Shown one piece after another: positions 37,524-46,415 of a DNA stretch of 64,000 nucleotides. Both the position numbers and the translations under genes were made by a program. The stretch covers positions 62,001-126,000 of the forward strand of contig NZ_FNVD01000006.1 in the NCBI RefSeq assembly GCF_900108275.1, in the 5' to 3' direction. The stretch is from Jhaorihella thermophila (GTDB taxonomy: Bacteria > Pseudomonadota > Alphaproteobacteria > Rhodobacterales > Rhodobacteraceae). The notes under the pieces were generated by a model. The model had not been told where the DNA came from, ran no database searches, and saw only the letters and a program-made list of their open reading frames with translations. Positions within the stretch are counted from its first letter, which is position 1; each line of letters begins with the position of its first letter.

Positions 37524-38983
37524 CCCTGATCGACCTGCCGGATGCGCCCCCGGCCGAAGCCTTCACCGACCCCGCCGCCGCGGTCGCGCGGCTCACCGAG
37601 CTTTACGAAACCGCGACCCGCCACCTGTGCGCGGGCTTCACGCGGGCGATGCGCGACGGCGCACCGCAGGGCCGGATCCGCGCCTTCTATCCCGAAATCC
37701 GGTTCAGCACCTCGACCTTTGCGCAGGTGGACAGCCGGCTGAGCTTTGGCCATGTCTCGGCACCGGGCACCTACGCCACCACCGTCACCCGGCCGGATCT
37801 GTTCGCGGATTACCTGGCCGACCAGATCGGTCTGTTGATCCACAATCACGGCCAGCCGGTCACGATCGGGCCCTCGGAAACCCCGATCCCGCTGCATTTC
37901 GCGGTCGCCGCGCAACCCGATCTGGTGGTGCCGCAGGACGGTTCCGCCGGGTTCACCCTGCGCGACGTGTTCGACGTGCCGGACCTGTCCACCATGGATG
38001 ACGACATCGTCAACGGCACCCACCAGAGGGAGAACGGCTGCGGCCCGCTGGCGCTCTTCACCGCGCAGCGCATCGACTATTCGCTGGCCCGGCTGGCGCA
38101 TTACACCGCGACCGACCCGGCCCATTTCCAAAACTTCGTGCTGTTCACCAACTACCAGTTCTATGTGGACGAGTTCGAGGCATACGCCCGCGCCGCGCTG
38201 GCCGATCCCGACAGCGGCTATACCGAATTCGTCGGCCCCGGCAACGCGGTGCTGACCGATCCGGGCGGGGAATGTCCGCAACCGTCGAAGCTGCCGCAGA
38301 TGCCCACCTATCACCTGAAACGGCCGGATCGGTCGGGCATCACCCTGGTGAACATCGGCGTCGGCCCCTCCAATGCCAAGACCGCGACCGACCATATCGC
38401 CGTTCTGCGCCCCCATGCCTGGCTGATGGTCGGCCATTGTGCGGGTCTGCGCAACACGCAGGCGTTGGGCGATTTCGTGTTGGCGCACGCCTATCTGCGC
38501 GAGGATCACGTTCTGGACGACGACCTGCCAGTCTGGGTGCCGATCCCGGCGCTGGCCGAGGTGCAGATCGCGCTGGAACAGGCGGTGGCCGAGATTTCCA
38601 AACTGGAAGGCTATGACCTGAAACGCATCATGCGCACCGGCACCGTGGCCACCATCGACAACCGCAACTGGGAGCTGCGCGACCAGTCCGGCCCGGTGTT
38701 CCGCCTGTCGCAATCCCGCGCCATCGCGCTGGACATGGAAAGCGCGACCATCGCCGCCAACGGCTATCGGTTCCGGGTGCCCTATGGCACGCTTCTGTGC
38801 GTCTCGGACAAGCCGCTGCATGGCGAGCTCAAGCTGCCGGGCATGGCGTCGGATTTCTATACGACGCAGGTTGCCCGCCACCTGCGGATCGGCATAAGAG
38901 CGATGGAATTGCTGCGCACGATGCCGCTGGAACGCCTGCACAGCCGGAAATTGCGGTCCTTCGACGAACCCGCCTTCCTTTGA
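37520..38983 (+). CDS. amn: AMP nucleosidase
   Basis: A 487-residue enzyme splitting AMP into adenine and ribose 5-phosphate. The N-terminal AMN domain contains FYPEIRFSTSTFAQVDSRLS, and the C-terminal nucleoside-phosphorylase fold includes HAWLMVGHCAGLRNTQALGD and LDMESATIAANGYRFRVPYG, with the MESATIA glutamate in the active site. It is translationally coupled to adenine deaminase, so the two together turn AMP into hypoxanthine, a purine salvage and AMP-level control route. Confidence 0.94.
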   Translation: MTLIDLPDAPPAEAFTDPAAAVARLTELYETATRHLCAGFTRAMRDGAPQGRIRAFYPEIRFSTSTFAQVDSRLSFGHVSAPGTYATTVTRPDLFADYLADQIGLLIHNHGQPVTIGPSETPIPLHFAVAAQPDLVVPQDGSAGFTLRDVFDVPDLSTMDDDIVNGTHQRENGCGPLALFTAQRIDYSLARLAHYTATDPAHFQNFVLFTNYQFYVDEFEAYARAALADPDSGYTEFVGPGNAVLTDPGGECPQPSKLPQMPTYHLKRPDRSGITLVNIGVGPSNAKTATDHIAVLRPHAWLMVGHCAGLRNTQALGDFVLAHAYLREDHVLDDDLPVWVPIPALAEVQIALEQAVAEISKLEGYDLKRIMRTGTVATIDNRNWELRDQSGPVFRLSQSRAIALDMESATIAANGYRFRVPYGTLLCVSDKPLHGELKLPGMASDFYTTQVARHLRIGIRAMELLRTMPLERLHSRKLRSFDEPAFL

Positions 38984-39010
38984 GGGGCGAAAAACAGCGG
39001 AAAATATGCG

Positions 39011-39030
39011 TTTTCGGCCCTTTTCGGCCC
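39011..39030 (+). repeat. 10-bp tandem duplication upstream of the HU gene
   Basis: TTTTCGGCCC occurs twice in tandem, about 90 bases before the HU start codon. It could be a regulator site or a chance slippage product. Confidence 0.5.
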
Positions 39031-39116
39031 ACTATTTGTTGTGTTAGGCCACAAGATGCCGTTAAATTCGTGCCGCGAGGCCCAAAGGTTCGGGCAGAAG
39101 ATTGGAGACACATAAG

Positions 39117-39404
39117 ATGGCAAAACCGATGACCAAGACCCAGCTCGTCGCCGCTCTGGCCGAAGAAATGGGCACCGACAAGAAATCCGCCGCGGCCGCG
39201 CTGGACGCGATCGCCAACATCATCACCCGCGAAGTTTCCGCCGGCGGCGCCGTCACCATTCCCGGCGTGGGCAAGATCTACTGCCGCGAACGCCCCGAGC
39301 GCATGGTGCGCAACCCCGCCACCGGCGAGCAGTTCAAGAAAGACGCCGACCGCGTGGTCAAGATGACCATTGCCAAGGCGCTGAAGGACAGCGTGAACGG
39401 CTGA
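39117..39404 (+). CDS. HU-family DNA-binding protein
   Basis: A 95-residue HU/IHF-type nucleoid protein. It starts MAKPMTKTQLVAALAEEMGT; the DNA-binding arm is the segment IPGVGKIYCRERPERMVRNP with TGEQF following. It bends and compacts DNA as a dimer. ATG 39117 follows TTGGAGA; an in-frame ATG at 39102 would add five residues and lacks a good ribosome site. It is monocistronic with its own terminator. Confidence 0.92.
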   Translation: MAKPMTKTQLVAALAEEMGTDKKSAAAALDAIANIITREVSAGGAVTIPGVGKIYCRERPERMVRNPATGEQFKKDADRVVKMTIAKALKDSVNG

Positions 39405-39432
39405 TCCTGATACGGCAGGAAACCTGCGAGCG

Positions 39433-39464
39433 GGCCGCCCCGGCAACGGAGGCGGCCTTTTTCT
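39433..39464 (+). terminator. Rho-independent terminator of the HU gene
   Basis: GGCCGCC (39433-39439) pairs with GGCGGCC (39451-39457), followed by TTTTTCT. It lies 28 bases after the stop codon. Confidence 0.85.
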
Positions 39465-39500
39465 TGGTCGCGCCCTTGGCAAGCCTGCGCGGATCGGGGA

Positions 39501-39533
39501 TACCCCCCGCGACCCCCCGCGACCCCCCGCGAC
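39501..39533 (+). repeat. Tandem ACCCCCCGCG repeat
   Basis: Three successive 10-base units (TACCCCCCGC, GACCCCCCGC, GACCCCCCGC, then GAC) lie 20-50 bases before the CDF start codon. Short GC-rich tandem repeats can vary in copy number. Confidence 0.75.
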
Positions 39534-39551
39534 AAAGGATTCTCGCGCCCC

Positions 39552-40439
39552 ATGTCCGAGATCACCAAACTGGCCATAGGCAGCCTGATCGTCGGCGTGG
39601 TGGTGCTGGGGATCAAGTATGTCGCCTATCTGATGACCGGGTCGGTCGCGCTGCTGTCGGATGCGCTGGAAAGCATCGTCAACGTCGCCACGGCCATCGC
39701 CGCGCTGATCGCGGTGGAATATGCCAGCCGTCCGGCGGATGCGAACCACCCCTATGGCCACCACAAGGCCGAATTCTTCTCGGCCGTGCTCGAAGGCGTG
39801 CTGATCGTGATCGCGGCAATCCTGATCGCGCGGGAGGCATGGGACGCGATCGCCCATCCGCGATCGCTGGATGCACCGCTGGCAGGGCTTGCGGTGAATG
39901 TCGGCGCGAATGTCATCAACGCCGTGTGGTGCTGGATCCTGATCACGCGCGGGCGGCGGCTGCGGTCGCCGGCGCTGGTGGCCGATGGCAAACACCTGCT
40001 GTCGGATGTGGTGTCGTCGGTCGGGGTGACGGGCGGCGTTCTGGTGGCGATCCTGACCGGCTGGCCGCTGCTCGATCCGATCATGGCGCTGCTGATCGCG
40101 GTCAACATCCTGTGGGCCGGCTGGAAGGTGGTGCGCCATTCGCTCAGCAGCCTGATGGACGAGGCCCTGCCCGAACAGACGCTGGAAACAATCCGCCGGG
40201 TGATCGCGGAAAACGCCTCGGGCGCGGTGCAGGCCCATGACCTGCGCACGCGACACGCCGGGCAGGTGGTGTTCATCGACTTTCACCTGATCGTTCCGGG
40301 CGAGATGTCGGTGACGGACTCGCACGTCCTGTGCGACCGGGTGGAACACGCCCTGCGCGAGGCGATCCCCGGCAGCCAGATCACCATCCATGTCGAACCC
40401 GAGCACAAGGCCAAACCGCACGCGATCGAGATCGACTGA
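39552..40439 (+). CDS. Cation diffusion facilitator metal exporter
   Basis: A 295-residue CDF protein that exports divalent metal ions in exchange for protons. Six membrane helices lie in residues about 5-200. Metal-site residues appear in LSDALESIVN near residue 37, HPYGHHKAEF near residue 65 and HLLSDVVSS near residue 150. The cytoplasmic C-terminal domain begins near residue 205 and ends HVEPEHKAKPHAIEID, whose histidines may sense metal. Specificity (Zn, Mn, Fe or Co) is not evident. Confidence 0.9.
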   Translation: MSEITKLAIGSLIVGVVVLGIKYVAYLMTGSVALLSDALESIVNVATAIAALIAVEYASRPADANHPYGHHKAEFFSAVLEGVLIVIAAILIAREAWDAIAHPRSLDAPLAGLAVNVGANVINAVWCWILITRGRRLRSPALVADGKHLLSDVVSSVGVTGGVLVAILTGWPLLDPIMALLIAVNILWAGWKVVRHSLSSLMDEALPEQTLETIRRVIAENASGAVQAHDLRTRHAGQVVFIDFHLIVPGEMSVTDSHVLCDRVEHALREAIPGSQITIHVEPEHKAKPHAIEID

Positions 40440-40507
40440 CCGGGGTTGATCCCCGCGCCCGATTGCGAAAAGCTGCCCCCGGTCCCGGCCCGGCAGGAGA
40501 AGGCAAC

Positions 40508-41395
40508 ATGGACATTCGCGCCGTCGCAATGGGGCTGGCCTTTGCCTTGATGTGGTCTTCGGCCTTCACCTCGGCGCGGATCATCGTGGCCGATGCCTCG
40601 CCGCTGTTTTCCCTGGCGCTACGATTTCTGGTGTCGGGCCTTCTGGGCGTCGTCATCGCCCGCGCCATGGGGCAAAGCTGGCACCTGTCGCGCGCCCAGT
40701 GGCGGGCCACGATCCTGTTCGGGATCTGCCAGAATGCGCTCTATCTGGGGCTCAACTTCACCGCCATGCAGACGGTGCAGGCCTCGCTGGCCGCGATCAT
40801 CGCCTCGACCATGCCGCTGCTGGTGGCGCTGGCCAGCCGCGTGGTGCTGGGCGACCGGCTGCGGCCGCTGGCCGCGCTGGGTCTGATGGCCGGATTCGCC
40901 GGCGTGGCGATCATCATGGGATCGCGCATCGGCGCGGGGGTTGACCTGTATGGCCTGTCTCTGTGCGTGATCGGCGTGATCGCGCTGACCTTTGCCACGA
41001 TGGCGGTCAGCGGCGCGACCTCGGGCGGCAACTTCATGATGGTCGTCGGGCTGCAGATGCTGGTGGGCGCGGCCATCCTGTTCGTTGCCGCCCCGCTGAC
41101 CGAGACGATCCGGGTCAACCTGACATGGCCGCTGGTCGCGGCCTTCACCTATACGACGCTGGTGCCGGGCCTGACCGCAACATATGTCTGGGTGCGGCTT
41201 CTGGACCGGATCGGGCCGACGCGGGCGGCGACCTTTCACTTTCTCAACCCGGTTTTCGGCGTGGCCATCGCTGCCGCCCTGCTGGGTGAGACGCTGAGCC
41301 TGGCCGACGCGGTGGGGGTTCTGGTCGTCACCGCCGGGATCCTTGCCGTTCAGATCGCCCGCCGTCCGGCGATGCCCGCGCGCGCCCGCAGTTGA
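40508..41395 (+). CDS. EamA/DMT-family transporter
   Basis: A 295-residue membrane protein with ten predicted helices in two EamA repeats. The start, IRAVAMGLAFALMWSSAFTS, and the segment LNFTAMQTVQASLAAIIAST are typical of drug/metabolite exporters of the RhaT/EamA type. Likely exports a small metabolite or amino acid. The ATG at 40508 follows GGAGAAGG. It stands between the CDF and RNase D genes on the same strand. Confidence 0.87.
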   Translation: MDIRAVAMGLAFALMWSSAFTSARIIVADASPLFSLALRFLVSGLLGVVIARAMGQSWHLSRAQWRATILFGICQNALYLGLNFTAMQTVQASLAAIIASTMPLLVALASRVVLGDRLRPLAALGLMAGFAGVAIIMGSRIGAGVDLYGLSLCVIGVIALTFATMAVSGATSGGNFMMVVGLQMLVGAAILFVAAPLTETIRVNLTWPLVAAFTYTTLVPGLTATYVWVRLLDRIGPTRAATFHFLNPVFGVAIAAALLGETLSLADAVGVLVVTAGILAVQIARRPAMPARARS

Positions 41396-41462
41396 GTTTG
41401 CCCCGCAAAGGGCCTATCTGGGCGCAAAGCCGCCGCGCCGGCCACAGCAAGGGATATTCCAA

Positions 41463-42077
41463 GTGGCGAACCACCTGTATCAGAACGACCTGCCCGACGG
41501 GCTGGACCTTGGCCCCGTCGTCGCCATCGACTGCGAAACCATGGGACTCAACCCGCATCGCGACCGGCTGTGCGTGATCCAGATGTCGGGGGGCGACGGA
41601 GACGCGCATATCGTGCAGATCGAGAAGGGCCAGACCGAGGCACCCAATATCTGCGCCATGCTGGAGAACCCCGAGGTGCTGAAGCTGTTCCATTTCGGGC
41701 GCTTCGACATTGCCGCGCTCTATCACGCCTTCGGCGCGCTGGCCGCGCCGGTCTATTGCACCAAGATCGCCAGCCGCTTGGTGCGCACCTATACCGACCG
41801 GCACGGGCTGAAGAACCTGTGCCAGGAACTGCTGGGCATCGACATCTCCAAACAGCAGCAGATGAGCGACTGGGGCGCCGAGGAACTGACCGAAGCGCAG
41901 CTGGATTATGCCGCGTCTGACGTTCTGTATTTGCACCGGCTGAAAGAGGCGCTGGATGCCCGCCTTGCCCGCGAAGGGCGGGTCGAGCTGGCACAGGCCT
42001 GTTTCGACTTTCTGCCCACCCGGGCGCGGCTGGATCTGGAAGGCTGGCCCGAGATCGACATCTTCGCCCATTCATGA
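41463..42077 (+). CDS. Ribonuclease D-family 3'-5' exonuclease
   Basis: A 204-residue DEDDy exonuclease. The three motifs are VVAIDCETMGL near residue 20, LFHFGRFDIAALYH near residue 78, and YAASDVLYLHRL near residue 155 with the tyrosine of the DEDDy type. Shorter than E. coli RNase D because the HRDC domains are absent, as is common in alphaproteobacteria. It trims RNA 3' ends. The start is a GTG at 41463, about ten bases after AAGGGA. Its TGA overlaps the isomerase start (ATGA). Confidence 0.88.
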   Translation: MANHLYQNDLPDGLDLGPVVAIDCETMGLNPHRDRLCVIQMSGGDGDAHIVQIEKGQTEAPNICAMLENPEVLKLFHFGRFDIAALYHAFGALAAPVYCTKIASRLVRTYTDRHGLKNLCQELLGIDISKQQQMSDWGAEELTEAQLDYAASDVLYLHRLKEALDARLAREGRVELAQACFDFLPTRARLDLEGWPEIDIFAHS

Positions 42078-43036
42078 CGCAGGGTTTCGCGGATATCGGC
42101 CGGCGCGTGATCGGCATCGAGGCGGCGGCGCTGGACAAGCTGGCGGACAGCCTGAACGGCGACTTCGACCGAGCGGTGGAGCTTCTGCTGAACGCGCGCG
42201 GCCGGGTGATCGTCAGCGGCATGGGCAAGTCCGGCCATATCGGGCGCAAGATCGCGGCGACGCTGGCTTCGACCGGCACGCCGGCGCAGTTCGTCCACCC
42301 CGCCGAGGCCAGCCACGGCGATCTGGGCATGGTGGCGCGCGGCGACGTGGCGCTGGTTCTGTCGAATTCCGGCGAGACGCCGGAACTGGCGGACATCGTG
42401 GCGCATACCCGCCGCTTCGGCATCCCGCTGATCGGGGTTGCGGGGCGGGCGGATTCGACGCTTTTGCGGCAATCCGACGTGGCGCTGGTGTTGCCGCCGG
42501 CCGAAGAGGCCTGCGGCAACGGGATCGTGCCCACCACATCGACCACGATGACGCTCGCACTGGGGGACGCGCTGGCGATCGCGCTGATGGAACATCGTCA
42601 ATTCACGCCCGAGAATTTCCGCGAATTCCACCCCGGCGGCAAGCTGGGCGCGCGGCTGGCCAAGGTGCGCGATTTGATGCATGACGGCGACGCGTTGCCG
42701 TTGGTGGCGCCCGGAACGCCGATGCCGGACGCCCTGATCGAGATGACCCGCAAGGGCTTTGGCGTGGTCGGCATCGCCGAACCGGGCGGGCCGCTCGACG
42801 GCATCATCACCGACGGCGACCTGCGGCGCCACATGGAGGGGCTTCTGGACATGACCGCCGCCGACGTGATGACCGCCGACCCCACGACGATCGGCCCCGA
42901 CGCGCTGGCCGAACAGGCGGTTGCGGTGATGAACCGCCGCAAGATCACCTGCCTGTTCGTCACCCCCGAAGACGGCCCGCGCCGGCCGCTCGGCCTGCTG
43001 CACATCCACGACTGCCTGCGGGCGGGACTGGGCTGA
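42074..43036 (+). CDS. Arabinose-5-phosphate isomerase (KpsF/GutQ/KdsD family)
   Basis: A 320-residue sugar-phosphate isomerase turning ribulose 5-phosphate into arabinose 5-phosphate, the first step to Kdo. The SIS domain covers residues about 30-180 (RVIVSGMGKSGHIGRKIAAT, VLSNSGETPEL), and two CBS domains cover about 200-320. It precedes lptC/A/B, so Kdo formation and LPS transport are grouped. Capsule-specific KpsF and general KdsD cannot be separated by sequence alone; the LPS neighbourhood favours KdsD. Confidence 0.88.
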   Translation: MTQGFADIGRRVIGIEAAALDKLADSLNGDFDRAVELLLNARGRVIVSGMGKSGHIGRKIAATLASTGTPAQFVHPAEASHGDLGMVARGDVALVLSNSGETPELADIVAHTRRFGIPLIGVAGRADSTLLRQSDVALVLPPAEEACGNGIVPTTSTTMTLALGDALAIALMEHRQFTPENFREFHPGGKLGARLAKVRDLMHDGDALPLVAPGTPMPDALIEMTRKGFGVVGIAEPGGPLDGIITDGDLRRHMEGLLDMTAADVMTADPTTIGPDALAEQAVAVMNRRKITCLFVTPEDGPRRPLGLLHIHDCLRAGLG

Positions 43037-43050
43037 CGGCGGGGGCGCGG

Positions 43051-43650
43051 GTGGATTTCTATTCCCGCATGGTGGCCTTTCTGAAGGTGCTGCTGCCGCT
43101 GGCGGCGCTGGGAATCCTGTCCACGCTGTTCCTGCTGTCGCGCAGCATCGACCCGACCGCGAACATCCCCTTTTCGGAAAAGGACGTGACCGAACGGATC
43201 CGGGGCCAGCAGGTGACGAAACCGTTCTTTTCCGGCACCACCGCCAAGGGCGACGACATCATCGTTCAGGCCCGTGTCGCCCGGCCCGGCGGCCCCGGCA
43301 AGCCGGCCGAGGCCGAGGACGTGACCGCGCGGATGATCTCCCCCGACGGGGTGCGGATCGACGTGCGGTCGGACGTTCTGTCGGTGGATTTCGACCGGGA
43401 GGCCGCGACCTTCGCGGGCAATGTCAGAATTCGCAGTTCAGCGGGAATGGAGGTGATCACCGACCGGCTGGAGGCCGAAACCGATCGCGTTGCCGGCAGA
43501 ACGCCGGGCGAGGTGCGCGCGACGGGTCCGATGGGTGATCTGACGGCGGGCCGGATGGCGTTCGAGGAACTGCGCGAAGGCGGGCCGATTCACATGGTTT
43601 TCAAGGGCGGGGTCAAGCTGGTATACGATCCCGCAGAACAGAAAGAGTAA
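43051..43650 (+). CDS. lptC: LPS export protein LptC
   Basis: A 199-residue protein with one N-terminal membrane anchor (residues about 10-30, [20 protein letters not shown]) and a periplasmic beta-jellyroll domain. It links the inner-membrane LptB2FG complex to LptA in the LPS bridge. The start is a GTG at 43051. It belongs to a tight set with lptA (3-base gap) and lptB. Confidence 0.85.
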   Translation: MDFYSRMVAFLKVLLPLAALGILSTLFLLSRSIDPTANIPFSEKDVTERIRGQQVTKPFFSGTTAKGDDIIVQARVARPGGPGKPAEAEDVTARMISPDGVRIDVRSDVLSVDFDREAATFAGNVRIRSSAGMEVITDRLEAETDRVAGRTPGEVRATGPMGDLTAGRMAFEELREGGPIHMVFKGGVKLVYDPAEQKE

Positions 43651-43653
43651 CCC

Positions 43654-44148
43654 GTGGCACCATTACGCGCCTTCATCATGAGCCTGTCCCTGCTGCTTGG
43701 CGCGGTGCCCGCGCGGGCCGAAGGCACGTCGGTGCCCTTCGGGTCGTTCAAGGCCGATCCGACCCTGCCGGTCGAGGTCGTGTCCGAAAGCCTCGACGTG
43801 AACCAGGCGGACGGGTCTGCCGAGTTCATCGGCAAGGTCGTCGTCACCCAGGGGCAGATGCGTCTGTCGGCCGACCGCGTTCTGGTGATCTACGATCAGG
43901 AGGCCAAAGGGATCGAACGGCTCGAGGCCGAGGGCAACGTCCTGCTGGTCAACGGCCCCGAAGCCGCGGCCGAGGCCGACAGGGCGGATTATACGATCGA
44001 CAGCGGCATCGTGATCCTGACCGGCAACGTCCTGCTGACCCAGGGGCCAAGCACGCTGGCCTCGAACCGGGCCACTGTGAACCTCGTGTCCGGCACAGCC
44101 AGCATGGAAGGTCGGGTGAAGACCATACTCAGGACGGAACAGAACTGA
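43654..44148 (+). CDS. lptA: LPS transport periplasmic protein LptA
   Basis: A 164-residue OstA/LptA-fold protein. A signal peptide ([18 protein letters not shown]) ends near residue 23. The beta-jellyroll repeat includes [20 protein letters not shown] and [20 protein letters not shown]. It forms the periplasmic filament carrying LPS to the outer membrane. The start is a GTG at 43654; the stop overlaps the lptB ATG by one base. Confidence 0.88.
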   Translation: MAPLRAFIMSLSLLLGAVPARAEGTSVPFGSFKADPTLPVEVVSESLDVNQADGSAEFIGKVVVTQGQMRLSADRVLVIYDQEAKGIERLEAEGNVLLVNGPEAAAEADRADYTIDSGIVILTGNVLLTQGPSTLASNRATVNLVSGTASMEGRVKTILRTEQN

Positions 44149-44906
44149 TGGCGCGGCCCCGACTGAAAGTGACCGAAGGGACGTCGGGTCTGCGGATCGA
44201 AAAGCTGCGCAAATCGTATCGCCGCCGCACGGTGATTCGCGACGTCACCATGAAGCTGGATCGGGGCGAGGTTGTCGCGCTTCTGGGGCCGAACGGATCG
44301 GGCAAGACCACGACATTCTACGCGGTCGCCGGGCTGGTCTTTCCCGAAGCCGGCACCGTCACCATCGACGGCCAGAACGCGACCACGCTTCCGATGTATC
44401 GCCGCGCGCGGCTCGGGATCGGGTATCTGCCGCAGGAAATTTCAATCTTTCGCGGCCTGAGCGTCGAGGACAACATCGCCGCCGTCCTGGACATCACCCA
44501 GAGCGACCGGCACAAGCGGCGCGAGCGGCTCGAGGAGTTGCTGTCGGAATTCTCCATCGAACATCTGCGCCGCGCGCCTGCGCTGGCCCTGTCGGGCGGT
44601 GAAAGGCGGCGGGTCGAGATTGCCCGGTGTCTGGCGGCGGAACCGAAATATCTGCTGCTGGACGAACCCTTTGCGGGGGTGGATCCGATTTCGGTCGGGG
44701 ACATCCGGCATTTGGTCGCCGATCTGCGCAACCGCGGCATCGGGGTTCTCATCACCGACCACAACGTCCGCGAAACGCTGGAAATCGTCGATCGCGCCTA
44801 TATCCTGCATGACGGTCAGGTTCTGATGTCCGGCACGCCCGAAGAGGTCGTGGAAAACGAAAACGTCCGGCGCGTCTATCTGGGCGAGAATTTCAGGATT
44901 TCCTGA
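44148..44906 (+). CDS. lptB: LPS export ABC transporter ATPase LptB
   Basis: A 252-residue ATPase that powers LPS extraction with LptF/LptG. Walker [10 protein letters not shown] lies near residue 48, the Q-loop region is [20 protein letters not shown], the signature is [15 protein letters not shown] near residue 150, and Walker B is [13 protein letters not shown] near residue 170. In many alphaproteobacteria rpoN follows lptB; here the next gene is hpf. Confidence 0.95.
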   Translation: MARPRLKVTEGTSGLRIEKLRKSYRRRTVIRDVTMKLDRGEVVALLGPNGSGKTTTFYAVAGLVFPEAGTVTIDGQNATTLPMYRRARLGIGYLPQEISIFRGLSVEDNIAAVLDITQSDRHKRRERLEELLSEFSIEHLRRAPALALSGGERRRVEIARCLAAEPKYLLLDEPFAGVDPISVGDIRHLVADLRNRGIGVLITDHNVRETLEIVDRAYILHDGQVLMSGTPEEVVENENVRRVYLGENFRIS

Positions 44907-45064
44907 CCGGATCCGCGCGGCCGGCGCGGCGGGCGAAAAACTTGACCGGATTCATTGACTCTGACCGCCGTCCGGTTCTGAATGAACACATGGCACCAGA
45001 GCGGCTTGCATCGAAACATTGCCTGGCCTTCGAGGAAGGCGCCGACAAAGTGCAATCGCCTGCA

Positions 45065-45092
45065 TTGCCATTCCCCGTCACCCGAATATAAG
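45065..45092 (+). promoter_or_regulatory. Possible sigma-70-type promoter of hpf
   Basis: TTGCCA (45065-45070), a 16-base spacer, then TATAAG (45087-45092), about 55 bases before the hpf start codon, in a 238-base gap after lptB. Confidence 0.4.
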
Positions 45093-45144
45093 ACCCGCCC
45101 ATGCTCGGGCCTCGTTGTCGGGTGAGAATCGCGAAGGAGACAAG

Positions 45145-45714
45145 ATGCGCTATAAAATCAGCGGAAGGCAGATCGATATCGGCAACGCGCTGCAGACCCA
45201 TGTGCAGACCGAACTGAACGCAGTCGTCGAGAAATACGCCGAGCGGCCGACCGATGCCAATGTCGTGTTTTCCCGTTCTGCGCATGAATATGTGTGCGAG
45301 GCGACGGTTCACCTCTCCACCGGCCTGAACTCGACGGCCAAGGCCAGCGCGCCCGAGATCTACGCCGCGTTCGATGCCTGCTGCGCCAAGATGGAAAAAC
45401 AGTTGCGCCGCTACAAGCGCCGGCTGAAGGACCATCACCGCGAGCGGACCGAACCGGTCGATTTCCTCGGGGCGTCGTCCTATGTGCTGGCCAGCGAGGA
45501 CGAAAACGAAGGGGCCGAGACCGGATCGACACAGCCGATCATCATCGCCGAGATGGAAACGAAGATCCCGTCCCTGAGCGTAGGCGAGGCGGTCATGCAG
45601 ATGGAACTGGCCGGCGCGCCGGTTCTGGTGTTCCGCAACGAGGCCAAGGATCAGCTCAACGTGGTCTATCGCCGCGAAGACGGCAATATCGGCTGGATCG
45701 AACCGCAGTTCTGA
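45145..45714 (+). CDS. hpf: Long-form ribosome hibernation promoting factor
   Basis: A 189-residue long HPF. Residues about 1-105 form the S30AE domain (MRYKISGRQIDIGNALQTHV), which binds the 30S decoding centre; residues about 130-189 form the C-terminal dimerisation domain (KIPSLSVGEAVMQMELAGAP ... FRNEAKDQLNVVYRREDGNI) that pairs ribosomes into 100S particles. It is probably induced on growth arrest. ATG 45145 follows GAAGGAGAC. ptsN lies 53 bases downstream. Confidence 0.92.
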   Translation: MRYKISGRQIDIGNALQTHVQTELNAVVEKYAERPTDANVVFSRSAHEYVCEATVHLSTGLNSTAKASAPEIYAAFDACCAKMEKQLRRYKRRLKDHHRERTEPVDFLGASSYVLASEDENEGAETGSTQPIIIAEMETKIPSLSVGEAVMQMELAGAPVLVFRNEAKDQLNVVYRREDGNIGWIEPQF

Positions 45715-45725
45715 TACGAATTCCT

Positions 45726-45747
45726 GCGCCCCCCCGGCGGGGGGCGC
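45726..45747 (+). other. GC-only hairpin between hpf and ptsN
   Basis: GCGCCCCCC and GGGGGGCGC form a 9-bp stem with a four-base loop (45726-45747) and no following T-run. It may be an RNase-protection or partial-attenuation structure that separates hpf and ptsN expression. Confidence 0.5.
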
Positions 45748-45767
45748 CAGACCGGAGCGAGCAGAAA

Positions 45768-46232
45768 ATGCAGCTTTCAAGCATCCTCAAACCCGAGGCC
45801 ATCAAGGTCGTGACCGCGGTTTCCAGCAAGAAACGGCTGTTTCAGGAGATCGCCGACCTTGCCCAGACGGCCTATGGCCTGAATTCGGAAGCGACGCTCG
45901 ATGCGCTGCTCGAGCGGGAAAGCCTTGGTCCCACGGGTGTCGGCCACGGCGTGGCCCTGCCCCATGCGCGTCTTCCCGGGCTGGACCGCGTTGTCGGCGC
46001 CTTCGTATTGCTGGAGAAGGCGCTCGATTTCGGGGCGATCGACCGTCAGCCGGTGGACATCGCCTTTGCGCTGTTCGCGCCCGAAGAAGCGGGGGTCGAG
46101 CACCTCAAGGCGCTGGCCCTGGTATCGCGGACCCTGCGCGAGCCGTCGTTCTGCTCCAAGCTGCGGTCGAACCCGGATGCCACCAAGCTGTATGCGCTCT
46201 TGACCGAGTCGCACCCGGTTCAGGCGGCTTGA
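45768..46232 (+). CDS. ptsN: Nitrogen-regulatory PTS IIA-like protein
   Basis: A 154-residue EIIA-Ntr protein. It starts MQLSSILKPEAIKVVTAVSS, and the phosphorylated histidine is in GVALPHARLPGL near residue 66. It takes phosphate from the PTS-Ntr chain and regulates potassium, nitrogen and stress functions by protein contact. ATG 45768 is preceded by GGAGCGAGC. It is the last gene in the lpt-hpf-ptsN run; a palindromic element follows 65 bases later. Confidence 0.93.
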   Translation: MQLSSILKPEAIKVVTAVSSKKRLFQEIADLAQTAYGLNSEATLDALLERESLGPTGVGHGVALPHARLPGLDRVVGAFVLLEKALDFGAIDRQPVDIAFALFAPEEAGVEHLKALALVSRTLREPSFCSKLRSNPDATKLYALLTESHPVQAA

Positions 46233-46297
46233 AGCCGCGGGTCTTGCCGTTCAGGTAGGATTTCAGGCCTGTTTGAACGGTTTCAGCCGGTCGCATC

Positions 46298-46379
46298 GGA
46301 TTGGCTGCGCCAATCCGACCGAGGCGAGGGGGCGCTGCCCCCTCGCGCTCCCCCGGAGTATTTCCCGGCAAGATGAAGA
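46298..46379 (+). repeat. Palindromic intergenic element, copy 4
   Basis: Hairpin GGATTGG-CTGCG-CCAATCC (46298-46316), then a second hairpin GAGGGGGCGC/GCCCCCTC, CTCCCCCGGAGTATTTCCCG and GCAAGATGAAGAC. It is almost identical over about 55 bases to the copy at 22577-22659. It lies behind ptsN, same orientation. Confidence 0.75.
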
Positions 46380-46415
46380 CATGCTCGCAGTCGGGATGGG
46401 ACCGGGATCGGGGCG

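Noticed and set aside
39501-39533. CRISPR-like array
   Set aside because: Three 10-base units with no spacers; a simple tandem repeat. No cas genes or other arrays were seen anywhere in the window.
44907-45144. Possible rpoN gene after lptB
   Set aside because: The gap is only 238 bases and has no sigma-54 coding sequence; lptB is followed directly by hpf.
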